Positions 1 to 8,336 of a stretch of 64,000 nt of DNA are shown here, in pieces. A program made the translations under genes and the position numbers. The DNA comes from Actinomycetes bacterium (GTDB lineage Bacteria > Actinomycetota > Actinomycetes > Mycobacteriales > Mycobacteriaceae): assembly GCA_023418505.1 (NCBI GenBank), contig JAEZZR010000011.1, positions 1-64,000 on the forward strand, read 5' to 3'. How positions within the stretch are numbered: the stretch's first letter is position 1; each line of letters begins with the position of its first letter. Below the pieces are notes generated by a model, which had not been told where the DNA came from, made no database searches, and worked only from the letters and a program-made list of their open reading frames with translations.

Positions 1-256
1 CACCCGAATCCGGATGCAGTGATTGTTAGCCGGGTATTCGAGACGGCCTGACAACACAGGCACATAGCGTTGATCACACAATAAAAACGGAGCTTTCTTG
101 GCTCCCGCCCCAAGTTGCAACAGCACCATCAAGGGTTGCGTAACCAAGCCGAAGCACAAGCGACAGCAATCCGCGACCTTGTCCTATCCAGTGGCTCCGA
201 CGGCGATGATCCCGTTTTAGTGGCCGTGTCTCACATCCTGGCCGTAGATTAGAACC
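1..256. other. Left edge without a clear gene
   Basis: No convincing gene begins here. A plus-strand frame of about 55 codons ends in TAG at 250-252 with VLVAVSHILAVD and could be a remnant, for instance of a histidine phosphatase, but has a stop near base 83 and no start. I do not call it. Confidence 0.3.
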
Positions 257-769
257 ATGACTGCGCTGGACGACGCCCGCATCCTGGCCGAAGACAACCA
301 ACTATGGCAGGCCGCTGACCTAATGATGGTTCACAGCACCACGCCTGCCGAACAATGGGATTTGCCTGCTGGCGTGGATCCCCTGGAGGTCGCTGCGGGT
401 TGGTTGGAACTGCTGGATGCGCTGGAATCCGATGGCGCTGAGGTCGCTGAGAATACTCCACCCCGGACGTTGCGCTGGGCGCAGTGGCATACCTTGCAGG
501 GGCAGCGCACGATGGAGCTTAATTTCCCAGGTCGCGCGATTGAGCATTTCGAACTAGCTGCGGGGCTCTTCCAATCCGAGGGTCTGGCGTTTCCGGCGTG
601 CCCGTTGCTGGGCAATATTGCGCAGTGTCAGTTAGAGCTTGACGACGTTGCAGCAGCCGAAGAAGCCCTGGAGCGTGCTCGCGCAATTACCCGCACGCTG
701 CCAGAAGCACGGCAGCGGTATCGCCAGCAGTTAGATCAAATCGCTGCGGAGATTGCAGCGAAGATTTAG
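257..769 (+). CDS. TPR-like hypothetical protein
   Basis: This 170-residue soluble, acidic protein is not one I recognise. Its second half (about residues 75-165) is a run of amphipathic helices rich in Ala, Glu, Leu and Arg, spaced like tetratricopeptide hairpins (an AIEHFELAAGLF segment followed by an AAEEALERARAI segment). It is therefore probably a helical-repeat scaffold. The N-terminal half has a Trp-rich segment without a known motif. There is no signal peptide and no membrane segment. A TAGATT box lies 6 bases upstream of the ATG with no Shine-Dalgarno sequence, so the mRNA may be leaderless. The next gene is convergent. Function is unknown. The TPR assignment is inference from helix pattern only. 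Confidence 0.7.
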   Translation: MTALDDARILAEDNQLWQAADLMMVHSTTPAEQWDLPAGVDPLEVAAGWLELLDALESDGAEVAENTPPRTLRWAQWHTLQGQRTMELNFPGRAIEHFELAAGLFQSEGLAFPACPLLGNIAQCQLELDDVAAAEEALERARAITRTLPEARQRYRQQLDQIAAEIAAKI

Positions 770-813
770 GGCGCGTTCGGCTCTAAATTGCTTTCAACTT
801 TGAGTGCTCTCGG

Positions 814-1320
814 CTAATCCTCATCCGAACTGGTGATTAGCCCAATCCAATAAGCCAGCAGTGCTATGAATGGCAGTACTAACAGTGCCGGCTGCGTATT
901 AAAAGGAGCCACTAAAAAGGTGCCCGAGGTGCGCAGCATGGCGATGCCAGCGCCGATTAACGTCATCAAAAGGCTTGCCACCAGCGCACAAGCGCCCAAC
1001 CAAAATTCCAACGATAAGCTGCGTCGGTGGGTGCGCAACATCGCGATGGCTAATACGAAGCCAGCGAGTGCGGAAATGCCAACGAACCACAACAGTGCAT
1101 CGAAATTTGCTCCGATGGCGTCACGCGGTACCGCGATTTGGGAGCCCTCTAAGATTGTGACCTCATAGCCCGGGCGCACCACACCCCACAGCACACCGGC
1201 CACGATCGACACCATCAATGAAGCCAGCGCGGTAAAGCGCATAGCTGGGATATCCAGCCCGCTGCGCCGGGCTGGTTGAGCCGGCTGTGACACCGCTGTG
1301 GATTCTTCAGAGATGCTCAT
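814..1320 (-). CDS. Four-helix membrane protein, antiporter partner
   Basis: A membrane protein of 168 residues with a polar N-terminal tail of about 25 residues and four predicted hydrophobic helices (about 27-48, 75-97, 105-128 and 138-160), ending in an acidic SSDED tail. I chose the ATG at 1320, which has an AGGG Shine-Dalgarno-like stretch upstream, over an ATG three codons earlier. The gene follows the antiporter gene in the same direction with a gap of about 15 bases, so the two are almost certainly cotranscribed. No family is recognised. A role as accessory subunit or small permease is inference from the operon. Confidence 0.7.
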   Translation of the reverse strand: MSISEESTAVSQPAQPARRSGLDIPAMRFTALASLMVSIVAGVLWGVVRPGYEVTILEGSQIAVPRDAIGANFDALLWFVGISALAGFVLAIAMLRTHRRSLSLEFWLGACALVASLLMTLIGAGIAMLRTSGTFLVAPFNTQPALLVLPFIALLAYWIGLITSSDED

Positions 1321-1335
1321 TAACAGCACCCTAGC

Positions 1336-2778
1336 CTAAAGCACCATCGCGGCAGTCCAACCTGCCACCAGCAGGGGCAGATTGAAGTGAAGGAAAGTTG
1401 GAATTACCGAGTCTCGAATATGGTCGTGTTGCCCATCGGCGTTCAGACCCATGGTCGGCCCCAAGGTGGAGTCTGAAGCTGGCGAACCGGCGTCGCCAAG
1501 CGCACCTGCCGAACCAATCAGCGCCACCGTTGCTGCAGGCGAAAAGCCCAAGGACAGACACAGCGGTACATAAATCGTGGCGATAATCGGCAGCGTGGAA
1601 AAGGACGACCCGATGCCCATCGTGACTACCAGGCCGACCAGAAGCATCGCGGCGGCTGCTGCTGCCTGCGAGCCAGCAAAAAGATCGGCGGCAGCCTGTA
1701 CCAAGCTATCTACTTCGCCAGTTTCCTTCATCACCTGGGCGAAGCCTTGCGCCGAGATCATAATGAAACCGATTAAGGCCATCATGCGCATGCCTGCGGT
1801 GAAGACGTCGTCGGCTTCATTCCACTTCACGGCACCGGTCAGCATGAAAATTGCCAAGCCTACTAGTGCGCCGACCAGCAGCGATTTAGCCTCAGAGCCA
1901 ACGATTTCCATCACGACCTGAATGCTGAAAGTCGCGATAATGGCGATGATTGCCACCACCACGCGGTACTTGGAAACCTGCTCGGTAGAAGTACGAATGA
2001 CGTCGCCAGCAGGATGACCATTGCCCCGATTGGTACCGGTACCAGAACTCGAACCGGCAGCACCGCCAGAACTAGCAATCTCCTGGGCACCCACCAAAGC
2101 TTTATCCGCGTATTGGCGCGGCTTGCGGTAAGTGACAAAAACGGCAACGAGCAGCCCGGCGAACATGCCCAAGGCTGGAATGCCCATGACATGCATGATG
2201 CTAATGCCGTCGGTAGCCAACCCTGCATCAGAGATATTGCCCAGCAGGATGTCGTTCAAGAAGATGTTACCGAAGCCGATTGGAACCCACATGTAGGTGG
2301 TGACCAGGCCGAACGTCATAATACAAGCCACAGCCCTGCGATCGAGGTTCAGCTTGTTCATAACCGTGAGCAACGGCGGAATGATCAACGGAATGAATGC
2401 GATATGCACTGGAATTAGATTCTGCGACATAATCGCCATCGCCAAAATGCCAGCCATCATCAGCCACTTAGTAATAGCGATGGTGCGTGCCTGGGCTTGG
2501 CTATCTTCCACCCCAAGCCGGCCAATCAACCAATTTGCCAGCAGCTGCGGCAGACCAGAACTAGCCACCGCCATCGCGAAAGCACCCAGCAAAGCATAAG
2601 ACAGTGCGATCTCTGCGCCCCCGCCCAGACCATCTTGGAAAGCCACCATGGTGCTACCAAATCCCAGCCCTGCTGTTACGCCGCCAACAATTGCTCCAAT
2701 AAACAGAGCCAAGACCACATGCACTCGCGCCACGGACAAAATCAACATGACAACGACTGCCAGTAACACAGCATTCAT
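1336..2778 (-). CDS. NhaC/YuiF-type Na+/H+ antiporter family permease
   Basis: An integral membrane permease of 480 residues with about 11-12 hydrophobic helices, of the Na+/H+ antiporter (NhaC-like, YuiF) superfamily. Two long hydrophobic halves flank a hydrophilic central loop (about residues 220-270) rich in Gly, Ser and Thr. The conserved glycine- and serine-rich discontinuous segments GIGSSFSTLPIIATIY and GDAGSPASDSTLGPT near residues 395-450 are typical of the family. Substrate cannot be read from sequence: members exchange Na+/H+ or carry amino acids such as histidine. The start at 2778 has no Shine-Dalgarno sequence but a TAATCT box 7 bases upstream, so it is probably leaderless. It is transcribed away from the aminotransferase with overlapping promoters. 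Confidence 0.85.
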   Translation of the reverse strand: MNAVLLAVVVMLILSVARVHVVLALFIGAIVGGVTAGLGFGSTMVAFQDGLGGGAEIALSYALLGAFAMAVASSGLPQLLANWLIGRLGVEDSQAQARTIAITKWLMMAGILAMAIMSQNLIPVHIAFIPLIIPPLLTVMNKLNLDRRAVACIMTFGLVTTYMWVPIGFGNIFLNDILLGNISDAGLATDGISIMHVMGIPALGMFAGLLVAVFVTYRKPRQYADKALVGAQEIASSGGAAGSSSGTGTNRGNGHPAGDVIRTSTEQVSKYRVVVAIIAIIATFSIQVVMEIVGSEAKSLLVGALVGLAIFMLTGAVKWNEADDVFTAGMRMMALIGFIMISAQGFAQVMKETGEVDSLVQAAADLFAGSQAAAAAAMLLVGLVVTMGIGSSFSTLPIIATIYVPLCLSLGFSPAATVALIGSAGALGDAGSPASDSTLGPTMGLNADGQHDHIRDSVIPTFLHFNLPLLVAGWTAAMVL

Positions 2779-2785
2779 AGCAAAC

Positions 2786-2795
2786 AGATTAGTCT
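2786..2795. promoter_or_regulatory. Overlapping divergent -10 boxes
   Basis: TAATCT on the minus strand (2791-2786) lies 7 bases from the antiporter ATG, and TAGTCT on the plus strand (2790-2795) lies 7 bases from the aminotransferase ATG. The two boxes share two bases. Each spacing fits a leaderless transcript starting at the A of its ATG. The whole divergent control region is only 24 bp, so the two promoters probably exclude each other. Confidence 0.55.
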
Positions 2796-2802
2796 ATTGC
2801 CT

Positions 2803-4077
2803 ATGGCTTCCCATGATCAGTTCCCAGCACACTTGGCTCACGACGACACCGGCACCTCTGCGGTCAACCGCACTGTGGCACGGATGCGCCCCTTTAAGGA
2901 AAGTATCTTTGCTACGGCGTCGAAGATGGCGTTGAAAACAGAGTCCATCAATTTAGGCCAAGGGGCACCTGATTGGGATGGCCCGGCAGTGGTACTCGAT
3001 GAAGCCTGCCGCCAAATCCAACAAGGCAACAACCAATACGCACCTGGCCGTGGCATCCCAGAGCTGCGCGAGGCTATTTGTGCCGATCGCAAACGACGGA
3101 TGAACCAGGACTGGGATCCAAAGACAGAAGTATTAGTAACAGTAGGCGCGACCGAAGCGATTGCTGCTTCTATCTTGGGGCTCGTGGAACCAGGCACTCA
3201 CGCGGTGATGATTGAACCGTACTACGACTCTTACCGCGCCTGCCTTGCATTAGCCAATACCCGGCACACCAGCGTGCCACTGCTGGCTCCTGATGAGACC
3301 CAGGATCGCTGGCACCTAGATATAGAGGCCTTAAGCGCGGCGATTGAACCGGATACCTCGCTACTGATTATTAATACGCCACACAATCCCACCGGCGCGA
3401 TCCTTACCGAGGAAGAACTGAAAGCCATTGCCGAGGTAGCCATCGAAGCCGATGCCATTGTGGTGGCCGATGAAGTCTACGAGCGCCTGATCTTCCCACC
3501 AATTGCAGCCGAGCATGAAGCAGAGATCGGTATTCCGTATCCGTCGATAGCTAATATCCCCGGTATGCGGGATCGCTGTGTAGTGATTTCCAGTGGTGGC
3601 AAGACGTTTAATGTCACGGGCTGGAAGACCGGCTGGGCACTCGGTGCACCACATCTGATCGATGCCCTGCTGCACGCCAAGCAGTACTTGAGCTTCGTGG
3701 GCGCCACTCCGGTACAGCCTGCGATCGCCAAGGGATTGCGCGAAGCCGACGAATGGGTAGCAGAATTAGCTGCCACCTTGGAAGACAATTGCGAAACGCT
3801 GATTGCTGGTTTGGAAAAGTGTGGGCTGCACGTCTACCCGCCAGAGGCTGGCTACTTTGTGATTGCTGATATTTCTCCGCTGGGCTTGGGCAATGCTTTC
3901 GACGTACTGCCAGTTTTGGCCGAACAAGCCGGCGTCGTTGGCATTCCGGTAGCTGCCTTTGTGGATGAACCGCAGGAAGCTCCTTGGCCAAATCTGATGC
4001 GCTTTAGCTTCTGCAAACGCAAGGAGGTAATCGAAGAGGGACTAGCGCGACTGCAGAAATTCTGCACGTCGTCGTAA
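2803..4077 (+). CDS. Class I/II PLP-dependent aminotransferase
   Basis: A fold-type I aminotransferase of 424 residues. Family marks visible are the N-terminal NLGQGAPDWDGP motif, the ATEAIAASILGLVEPG cofactor-binding segment, NTPHNPTGAIL, the aspartate in VADEVYERLIF, and the Schiff-base lysine in SSGGKTFNVTGWKTGW, followed by the conserved arginine in the C-terminal MRFSFCKR segment. It resembles the methionine/kynurenine/N-succinyl-DAP group, whose members are often annotated as DapC-like or YbdL-like; the amino donor cannot be fixed from sequence. I start at the ATG at 2803, whose TAGTCT box is 7 bases upstream (leaderless), rather than a TTG two codons earlier. A perfect 10-bp duplication follows at the stop codon. 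Confidence 0.88.
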   Translation: MASHDQFPAHLAHDDTGTSAVNRTVARMRPFKESIFATASKMALKTESINLGQGAPDWDGPAVVLDEACRQIQQGNNQYAPGRGIPELREAICADRKRRMNQDWDPKTEVLVTVGATEAIAASILGLVEPGTHAVMIEPYYDSYRACLALANTRHTSVPLLAPDETQDRWHLDIEALSAAIEPDTSLLIINTPHNPTGAILTEEELKAIAEVAIEADAIVVADEVYERLIFPPIAAEHEAEIGIPYPSIANIPGMRDRCVVISSGGKTFNVTGWKTGWALGAPHLIDALLHAKQYLSFVGATPVQPAIAKGLREADEWVAELAATLEDNCETLIAGLEKCGLHVYPPEAGYFVIADISPLGLGNAFDVLPVLAEQAGVVGIPVAAFVDEPQEAPWPNLMRFSFCKRKEVIEEGLARLQKFCTSS

Positions 4078-4114
4078 AGCGTCGTAAAGCACAGCCGTCA
4101 GGCACAGCCGCAGC
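4071..4114. repeat. Tandem duplications over aminotransferase stop
   Basis: GTCGTAAAGC occurs twice in perfect tandem (4071-4080, 4081-4090). The first copy contains the TAA stop. It is followed by a 13-bp imperfect duplication beginning GCACAGCCG (4089-4101, 4102-4114). This is one of many stop-spanning duplications in this window. Confidence 0.9.
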
Positions 4115-4170
4115 ACCGAAACCCGCGGAACTTTAGGAGCAACGCCCGCATGCCCGTTATGCTGTAGCAC

Positions 4171-6312
4171 ATGGCAAAATCTTCTACGGCGCACGACTAT
4201 GCCGTCTGGCCGGGCGATCAGTATCCTCTCGGCTCCACATACGACGGTGCGGGAACGAATTTCGCAATCTTCTCCGACGTCGCGGAGAAAGTCGAACTGT
4301 GCTTGATCGACGAAGAGAATAACGAAACGCGCATCGAACTACGCGAAGTAGATGCGCACATTTGGCATTGCTACATCCCTGGCATTATGCCTGGTCAGCG
4401 CTACGCCTACCGTGTACACGGCCCATACGATCCAGCACACGGCCACCGCTGCGATCCGAATAAGCTGCTGGTGGATCCCTATGCGAAGGCTTTCGACGGA
4501 GACTTCGACGGCCATCCGTCGCTATTTAGCTACGACATCAACGATCCATCGAAGCGCAATACCGAAGACAGCCTCGGTCACACCATGACCTCTGTGGTGA
4601 TTAACCCCTTCTTCGACTGGGCGGGCGACCGCGCCCCACGTACCCCGTACCACGAGACGGTGATCTACGAAGCGCACGTCAAGGGTATGACCATGACGCA
4701 CCCGGAGATCCCCGAGGATATGCGTGGTACCTATGCGGGTCTGGCACATCCTGCGATCATCGATTACCTAAAAGATTTGGGTGTGACTGCCATCGAGCTG
4801 ATGCCAGTACACCAGTTCCTGCAGGACGATCGTCTACGTGAGCTGGGCTTGCGCAACTACTGGGGCTACAACACCTTCGGTTTCTTAGCACCCCACCACG
4901 ATTACGCGATGTCCGCCAAGCCAGGTGACGCCGTATCCGAATTTAAAGGTATGGTGCGCGCCTTCCACGACGCCGGCATCGAGGTAATCCTCGACGTGGT
5001 GTACAACCACACCGCCGAGGGCAACCACATGGGTCCGACCATCTGCTTCCGCGGTATCGACAACGCCGCCTACTACCGCCTGGTGGAAGGCGATAAGCAG
5101 CATTACATGGACTACACGGGCACCGGTAATTCGCTGAACGTGCGCCACCCGCACTCGCTGCAGCTGATCATGGATTCGCTGCGTTACTGGGTGAAGGAAA
5201 TGCATGTCGACGGCTTCCGCTTCGACCTGGCTTCTACCCTGGCTCGTGAGTTCCACGATGTGGATCGCCTGTCTGCTTTCTTCGATTTGGTGCAGCAGGA
5301 TCCGATTGTCTCGCAGGTGAAGCTGATTGCTGAGCCTTGGGACGTTGGCGAAGGCGGCTACCAGGTGGGTAACTTCCCACCACAGTGGACCGAATGGAAC
5401 GGAAAGTACCGCGATACCATCCGCGATTACTGGCGCGGCGAGCCTTCCACCTTGGGTGAGTTTGCCTCCCGTATTACGGGTTCTTCGGATCTCTACGCGA
5501 ATAATGACCGTCGCCCAACCGCCTCGATTAACTTCGTTACGGCTCACGACGGATTCACGCTGCGCGACCTGGTGAGCTACAACGAAAAGCACAACTGGGA
5601 AAACGGCGAAGAAAACCGCGATGGCGAATCGCACAACCGCTCGTGGAACTGCGGCGTAGAGGGCACTACGGACGACGAGATGATTCTGATGCTGCGCAGT
5701 CAGCAGCATCGCAACTTCCTGACCACGTTGTTGCTGTCTCAGGGCACGCCAATGATCAGCCATGGCGATGAAATGGCGCGTACCCAGCGCGGTAATAACA
5801 ATGTGTACTGCCAAGACAACACTCTGTCGTGGATCGACTGGAATCAGACGCGCACGAACTCTGAAATCGTTGATTTCACCAAGTTCTTGATCCAGTTGCG
5901 TGCGGATCATCCAGTGTTCCGTCGCCGTCGTTTCTTGCGTGGCGGCCCATTGGGGGCAGAAACCGACGATCGTGATATTGCGTGGCTGACCTACGAAGGT
6001 CGCGTGATGACCCAGGAAGACTGGGACTTCGACTTCGGCAAGTCTTTGATGGTGTGGCTCAACGGCAATGCCATTACGGAGCCTGATCAGCGTGGCCAGC
6101 GCATCGAAGATGATTCGTTCTTGATGTGCTTTAACGCCCACTACGAGGATCTGCAGTTCCAAATCCCAGGCACCGAATATGCCAACCAGTGGAAGGTCAT
6201 CGTAGATACCTCCGAGGTAACTGGCCGGCCACAAAGTGAAGTGATCGTGACCCCAGAAGGTGAACTACGGGTGCCGGCTCGCTCGGCCATCATCTTGATG
6301 GAACACCACTAG
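4171..6312 (+). CDS. glgX: Glycogen debranching enzyme GlgX/TreX
   Basis: A cytosolic GH13 isoamylase-type debranching enzyme of 713 residues, the usual GlgX length. It hydrolyses alpha-1,6 branches of glycogen and so provides linear maltodextrins for TreY and TreZ. An N-terminal CBM48-like beta domain (about residues 15-120) is followed by the TIM barrel: region I DVVYNH near 274, the nucleophile Asp352 in DGFRFDLAS, the acid/base Glu388 in AEPWDVG, and Asp460 in TAHDGF. The C-terminal beta domain ends in PARSAIILMEHH. The ATG is preceded at 7 bases by TATGCT without a Shine-Dalgarno sequence, which suggests a leaderless mRNA. treY and treZ lie 2.6 and 6.5 kb downstream, so the pathway genes are near each other but not in one operon. 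Confidence 0.95.
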   Translation: MAKSSTAHDYAVWPGDQYPLGSTYDGAGTNFAIFSDVAEKVELCLIDEENNETRIELREVDAHIWHCYIPGIMPGQRYAYRVHGPYDPAHGHRCDPNKLLVDPYAKAFDGDFDGHPSLFSYDINDPSKRNTEDSLGHTMTSVVINPFFDWAGDRAPRTPYHETVIYEAHVKGMTMTHPEIPEDMRGTYAGLAHPAIIDYLKDLGVTAIELMPVHQFLQDDRLRELGLRNYWGYNTFGFLAPHHDYAMSAKPGDAVSEFKGMVRAFHDAGIEVILDVVYNHTAEGNHMGPTICFRGIDNAAYYRLVEGDKQHYMDYTGTGNSLNVRHPHSLQLIMDSLRYWVKEMHVDGFRFDLASTLAREFHDVDRLSAFFDLVQQDPIVSQVKLIAEPWDVGEGGYQVGNFPPQWTEWNGKYRDTIRDYWRGEPSTLGEFASRITGSSDLYANNDRRPTASINFVTAHDGFTLRDLVSYNEKHNWENGEENRDGESHNRSWNCGVEGTTDDEMILMLRSQQHRNFLTTLLLSQGTPMISHGDEMARTQRGNNNVYCQDNTLSWIDWNQTRTNSEIVDFTKFLIQLRADHPVFRRRRFLRGGPLGAETDDRDIAWLTYEGRVMTQEDWDFDFGKSLMVWLNGNAITEPDQRGQRIEDDSFLMCFNAHYEDLQFQIPGTEYANQWKVIVDTSEVTGRPQSEVIVTPEGELRVPARSAIILMEHH

Positions 6313-6358
6313 TGCTGTGAGGATAGTGGCGGGGCCCGGCTACGCACCTACCCCGCAC

Positions 6359-6384
6359 TAGCGCCTAAGCACGGTTAGCGCCTA
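6359..6384. repeat. Degenerate repeats downstream of glgX
   Basis: TAGCGCCTA occurs at 6359-6367 and 6376-6384 (period 17), about 45 bases after the glgX stop. A related CACTAGTGC overlaps the stop itself at 6307-6315. These look like diverged copies of the stop region. Confidence 0.5.
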
Positions 6385-6397
6385 CCTAGAAACGCCA

Positions 6398-6427
6398 AAT
6401 GCTCCTAGGATCTTTCCTGGGAGCATT
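6398..6427. terminator. Probable glgX terminator hairpin
   Basis: A 13-bp stem (AATGCTCCTAGGA pairing with TCCTGGGAGCATT, with a G-T pair) closes a TCTT loop about 85 bases after the glgX stop. The following sequence has only a weak T tract, so efficiency is uncertain. A second hairpin, GCGCTG-gtg-CAGCGC, follows at 6441-6455 and may serve the convergent gene. Confidence 0.6.
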
Positions 6428-6467
6428 ACTCTTATCCTCTGCGCTGGTGCAGCGCTCTGCTACTGCG

Positions 6468-6506
6468 CTTTTAAGGCGCTTTTTGGGGCGAACGAACTTT
6501 TACGCG
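6468..6506. repeat. Repeats over HigA-like gene stop
   Basis: CTTTTAAGGCG (6468-6478), CTTTTTGGGGCG (6479-6490) and CTTTTACGCG (6497-6506) form a degenerate series. The last copy includes the TAA stop (minus strand) of the HigA-like gene. Confidence 0.5.
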
Positions 6507-6778
6507 ACCTTGCTATTGAACTCGCGCTGGTAGTCCAACCAGTATTCCTCGCTGGTACCGAAGTAGGCTGCCAAGCGTGCTGCTAGATCATGGGTGACGG
6601 CGGTGTCGCCCTTACGGAAGCGCTCTAGCGTGGAGCTTGGTACTCCAATACCTACGGCTAGCCGGTAGATGGACACCTTTTGAGGTGCCAAAAAATTGTC
6701 GTTGAGGATCTTTCCGGGGTGTACGGCGTTGCTCACGATGCTCCTTGAGTCAGACTTTTCGGGTGTTTCGTCGGACAT
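6500..6778 (-). CDS. Orphan HigA-family antitoxin-like regulator
   Basis: A helix-turn-helix protein of 92 residues in the XRE/HigA (VapI) antitoxin family. The family opening HPGKIL is present at about residue 21, then a five-helix HTH with the recognition segment VPSSTLERFRKGD (about 46-60), and the typical C-terminal FGTSEEYWLDYQREF. Residues 1-18 are an extra polar tail. No HigB-type RelE/ParE toxin ORF lies on either side: the neighbours are a glgX terminator region and a nuclease. It is therefore an orphan, either a domesticated regulator or the remnant of a toxin-antitoxin pair. A perfect TATAAT lies only 4 bases upstream of the ATG, so the leader is at most a few bases. Confidence 0.85.
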   Translation of the reverse strand: MSDETPEKSDSRSIVSNAVHPGKILNDNFLAPQKVSIYRLAVGIGVPSSTLERFRKGDTAVTHDLAARLAAYFGTSEEYWLDYQREFNSKVA

Positions 6779-6882
6779 GGGAATTATAGGTAGCGCTTTG
6801 GCTAGTTGTATCTTTAATCGTTGTTACTGTCAACATCCGGGCGTTTAGAGCCCCTTTTTAGGAACCGGTACGATAGATTTCT

Positions 6883-8274
6883 ATGACTTCATCCCTGGTA
6901 GCGCCCTTTTCTTTTGCCTCTGCGGTTGTCCGTGTGTTTTCTAACACGTTGAGCGAAAATCGCACTGTAAAAGCCTCGGATTGCCAATTGATAGTCACGC
7001 CTACAGTTAGCGATCCGATTCAGTTGCAGCTGCCTATAGAAGCTCAGCTGGAACCACCGACGCGCTTCCTTCCCGGGCGCTTAGTATTGCGTACGACAGC
7101 AGGCTCTAGTGCGGATCCGAGCCACAACTCTCATGCCGCCACCGAGATCACTATTTCGGTCTCTCCGCGCTCCTGGGATGACGCCGTGCTGCTCACCGAA
7201 TTCCTCCAGGGGGAACGCACGCTCACCGCACCGGAGGACTTAGCACCGGCATCAAGTGCAGCCTCTGCTGCCACTACACCAGTAAGCGCCAACCAGGACG
7301 TCGCCTCTGAATCCCAGCTGCCCGCCCCGGAGGACTTCGTCGCCTTCGACGTAGAGACCGCTAACGACGATTACGGCTCCATCTGCCAGATTGGTCTAGC
7401 CGTGGTGCGCGCTGGCGAGATTACCGAAGAGTATTCCTGGCTCTGCCAGCCACCGGAAGCGGTATCGCATTTCGATTCAGTCAATATTGCAGTCCATGGC
7501 ATTACTGCCAACGACGTGGCCGATGCCCCAACTTTTGAAGAGCGCCTAGGCGAATTGAAAAACGTCGTTGGCGAGCTGCCCATGGTGGCTCATAACGCCA
7601 AGTTCGATTTCACTGCGTTACAGCGTGCTTGCCAGCTCACAGAGCAGCTCGCTCCACGCGTGAAGTTTGCGTGCACCTTCCTATGGGCACGCCGCACACG
7701 ACTGGGATTGCCGAATTTAAAGCTGCCGACGCTAGCAGCTGCTGCAGGCTACGAGCTGACCCAACATCACGATGCCACAGCCGATGCTCGTGCCTGCGCG
7801 AAGATCGCCCTGTGGCTGTTCCAGAAACTGGAAGCTAGCAGCTGTGAGGAACTCTCCCGCAAACTTGGGCTACCGATGGGTGAACTTTCGCCCGAGCGGT
7901 TGAAATTGATTTTTGCGCCACGCGGTACGTCGAAACGCAACCAGCAACGAAAGTGGGACGCCGTAGCTACTCCTGCTGCAATCCCGAAAGCCAACAAGGA
8001 CGCAGATCCTCAAGGAGCGTTGTTCGGGCAGCGAGTGACCTTGACTGGCGACTTCGAACCACACGACAAAGGCACGCTATGGCAGCACATCGCCGCTGCT
8101 GGGGCAGACATTAATAAGAGCGTGACGAAGAAAACCACGATTCTGGTGGTAGGCGATTGGCATTCGGTGACGTCGAAGGAAAAGCGCGCGCGGGAGCTGC
8201 AAGAACAAGGCCAAGAAATTGAAATCTGGAGCAAAGAAAAACTCTATGCAGCTTTAGAGAACCTTTCTGCATAA
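6883..8274 (+). CDS. DnaQ-type 3'-5' exonuclease with BRCT domain
   Basis: A three-part protein of 463 residues. Residues 1-150 form a beta-rich N-terminal region and an Ala/Ser/Pro-rich linker. Residues 150-320 are a DEDDh exonuclease: Asp156 and Glu158 in AFDVETA (Exo I), HNAKFDF near 237-243 (Exo II), and HHDATAD near 295-301 (Exo III). Residues 380-463 are a BRCT domain, seen from FGQRVTLTGDFEP and the TTILVVGDWH segment. The exonuclease-BRCT pairing is known in actinobacterial DNA polymerase III epsilon-like proteins, probably acting in repair rather than in the main replisome. A TACGAT box lies 8 bases before the ATG and there is no Shine-Dalgarno sequence, so it is probably leaderless. 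Confidence 0.88.
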   Translation: MTSSLVAPFSFASAVVRVFSNTLSENRTVKASDCQLIVTPTVSDPIQLQLPIEAQLEPPTRFLPGRLVLRTTAGSSADPSHNSHAATEITISVSPRSWDDAVLLTEFLQGERTLTAPEDLAPASSAASAATTPVSANQDVASESQLPAPEDFVAFDVETANDDYGSICQIGLAVVRAGEITEEYSWLCQPPEAVSHFDSVNIAVHGITANDVADAPTFEERLGELKNVVGELPMVAHNAKFDFTALQRACQLTEQLAPRVKFACTFLWARRTRLGLPNLKLPTLAAAAGYELTQHHDATADARACAKIALWLFQKLEASSCEELSRKLGLPMGELSPERLKLIFAPRGTSKRNQQRKWDAVATPAAIPKANKDADPQGALFGQRVTLTGDFEPHDKGTLWQHIAAAGADINKSVTKKTTILVVGDWHSVTSKEKRARELQEQGQEIEIWSKEKLYAALENLSA

Positions 8275-8336
8275 ACGTGCGTCCACATCTGGTGAGAACA
8301 GATTTATTGGACGAATCATGTGGAAAAGGAGCTGCC

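Noticed and set aside
4885..6234. A 449-codon open frame antisense to glgX
   Set aside because: It lies wholly within glgX on the other strand, has no family resemblance, and its His/Val-rich composition is the mirror of GC-rich codons. It is a shadow frame.
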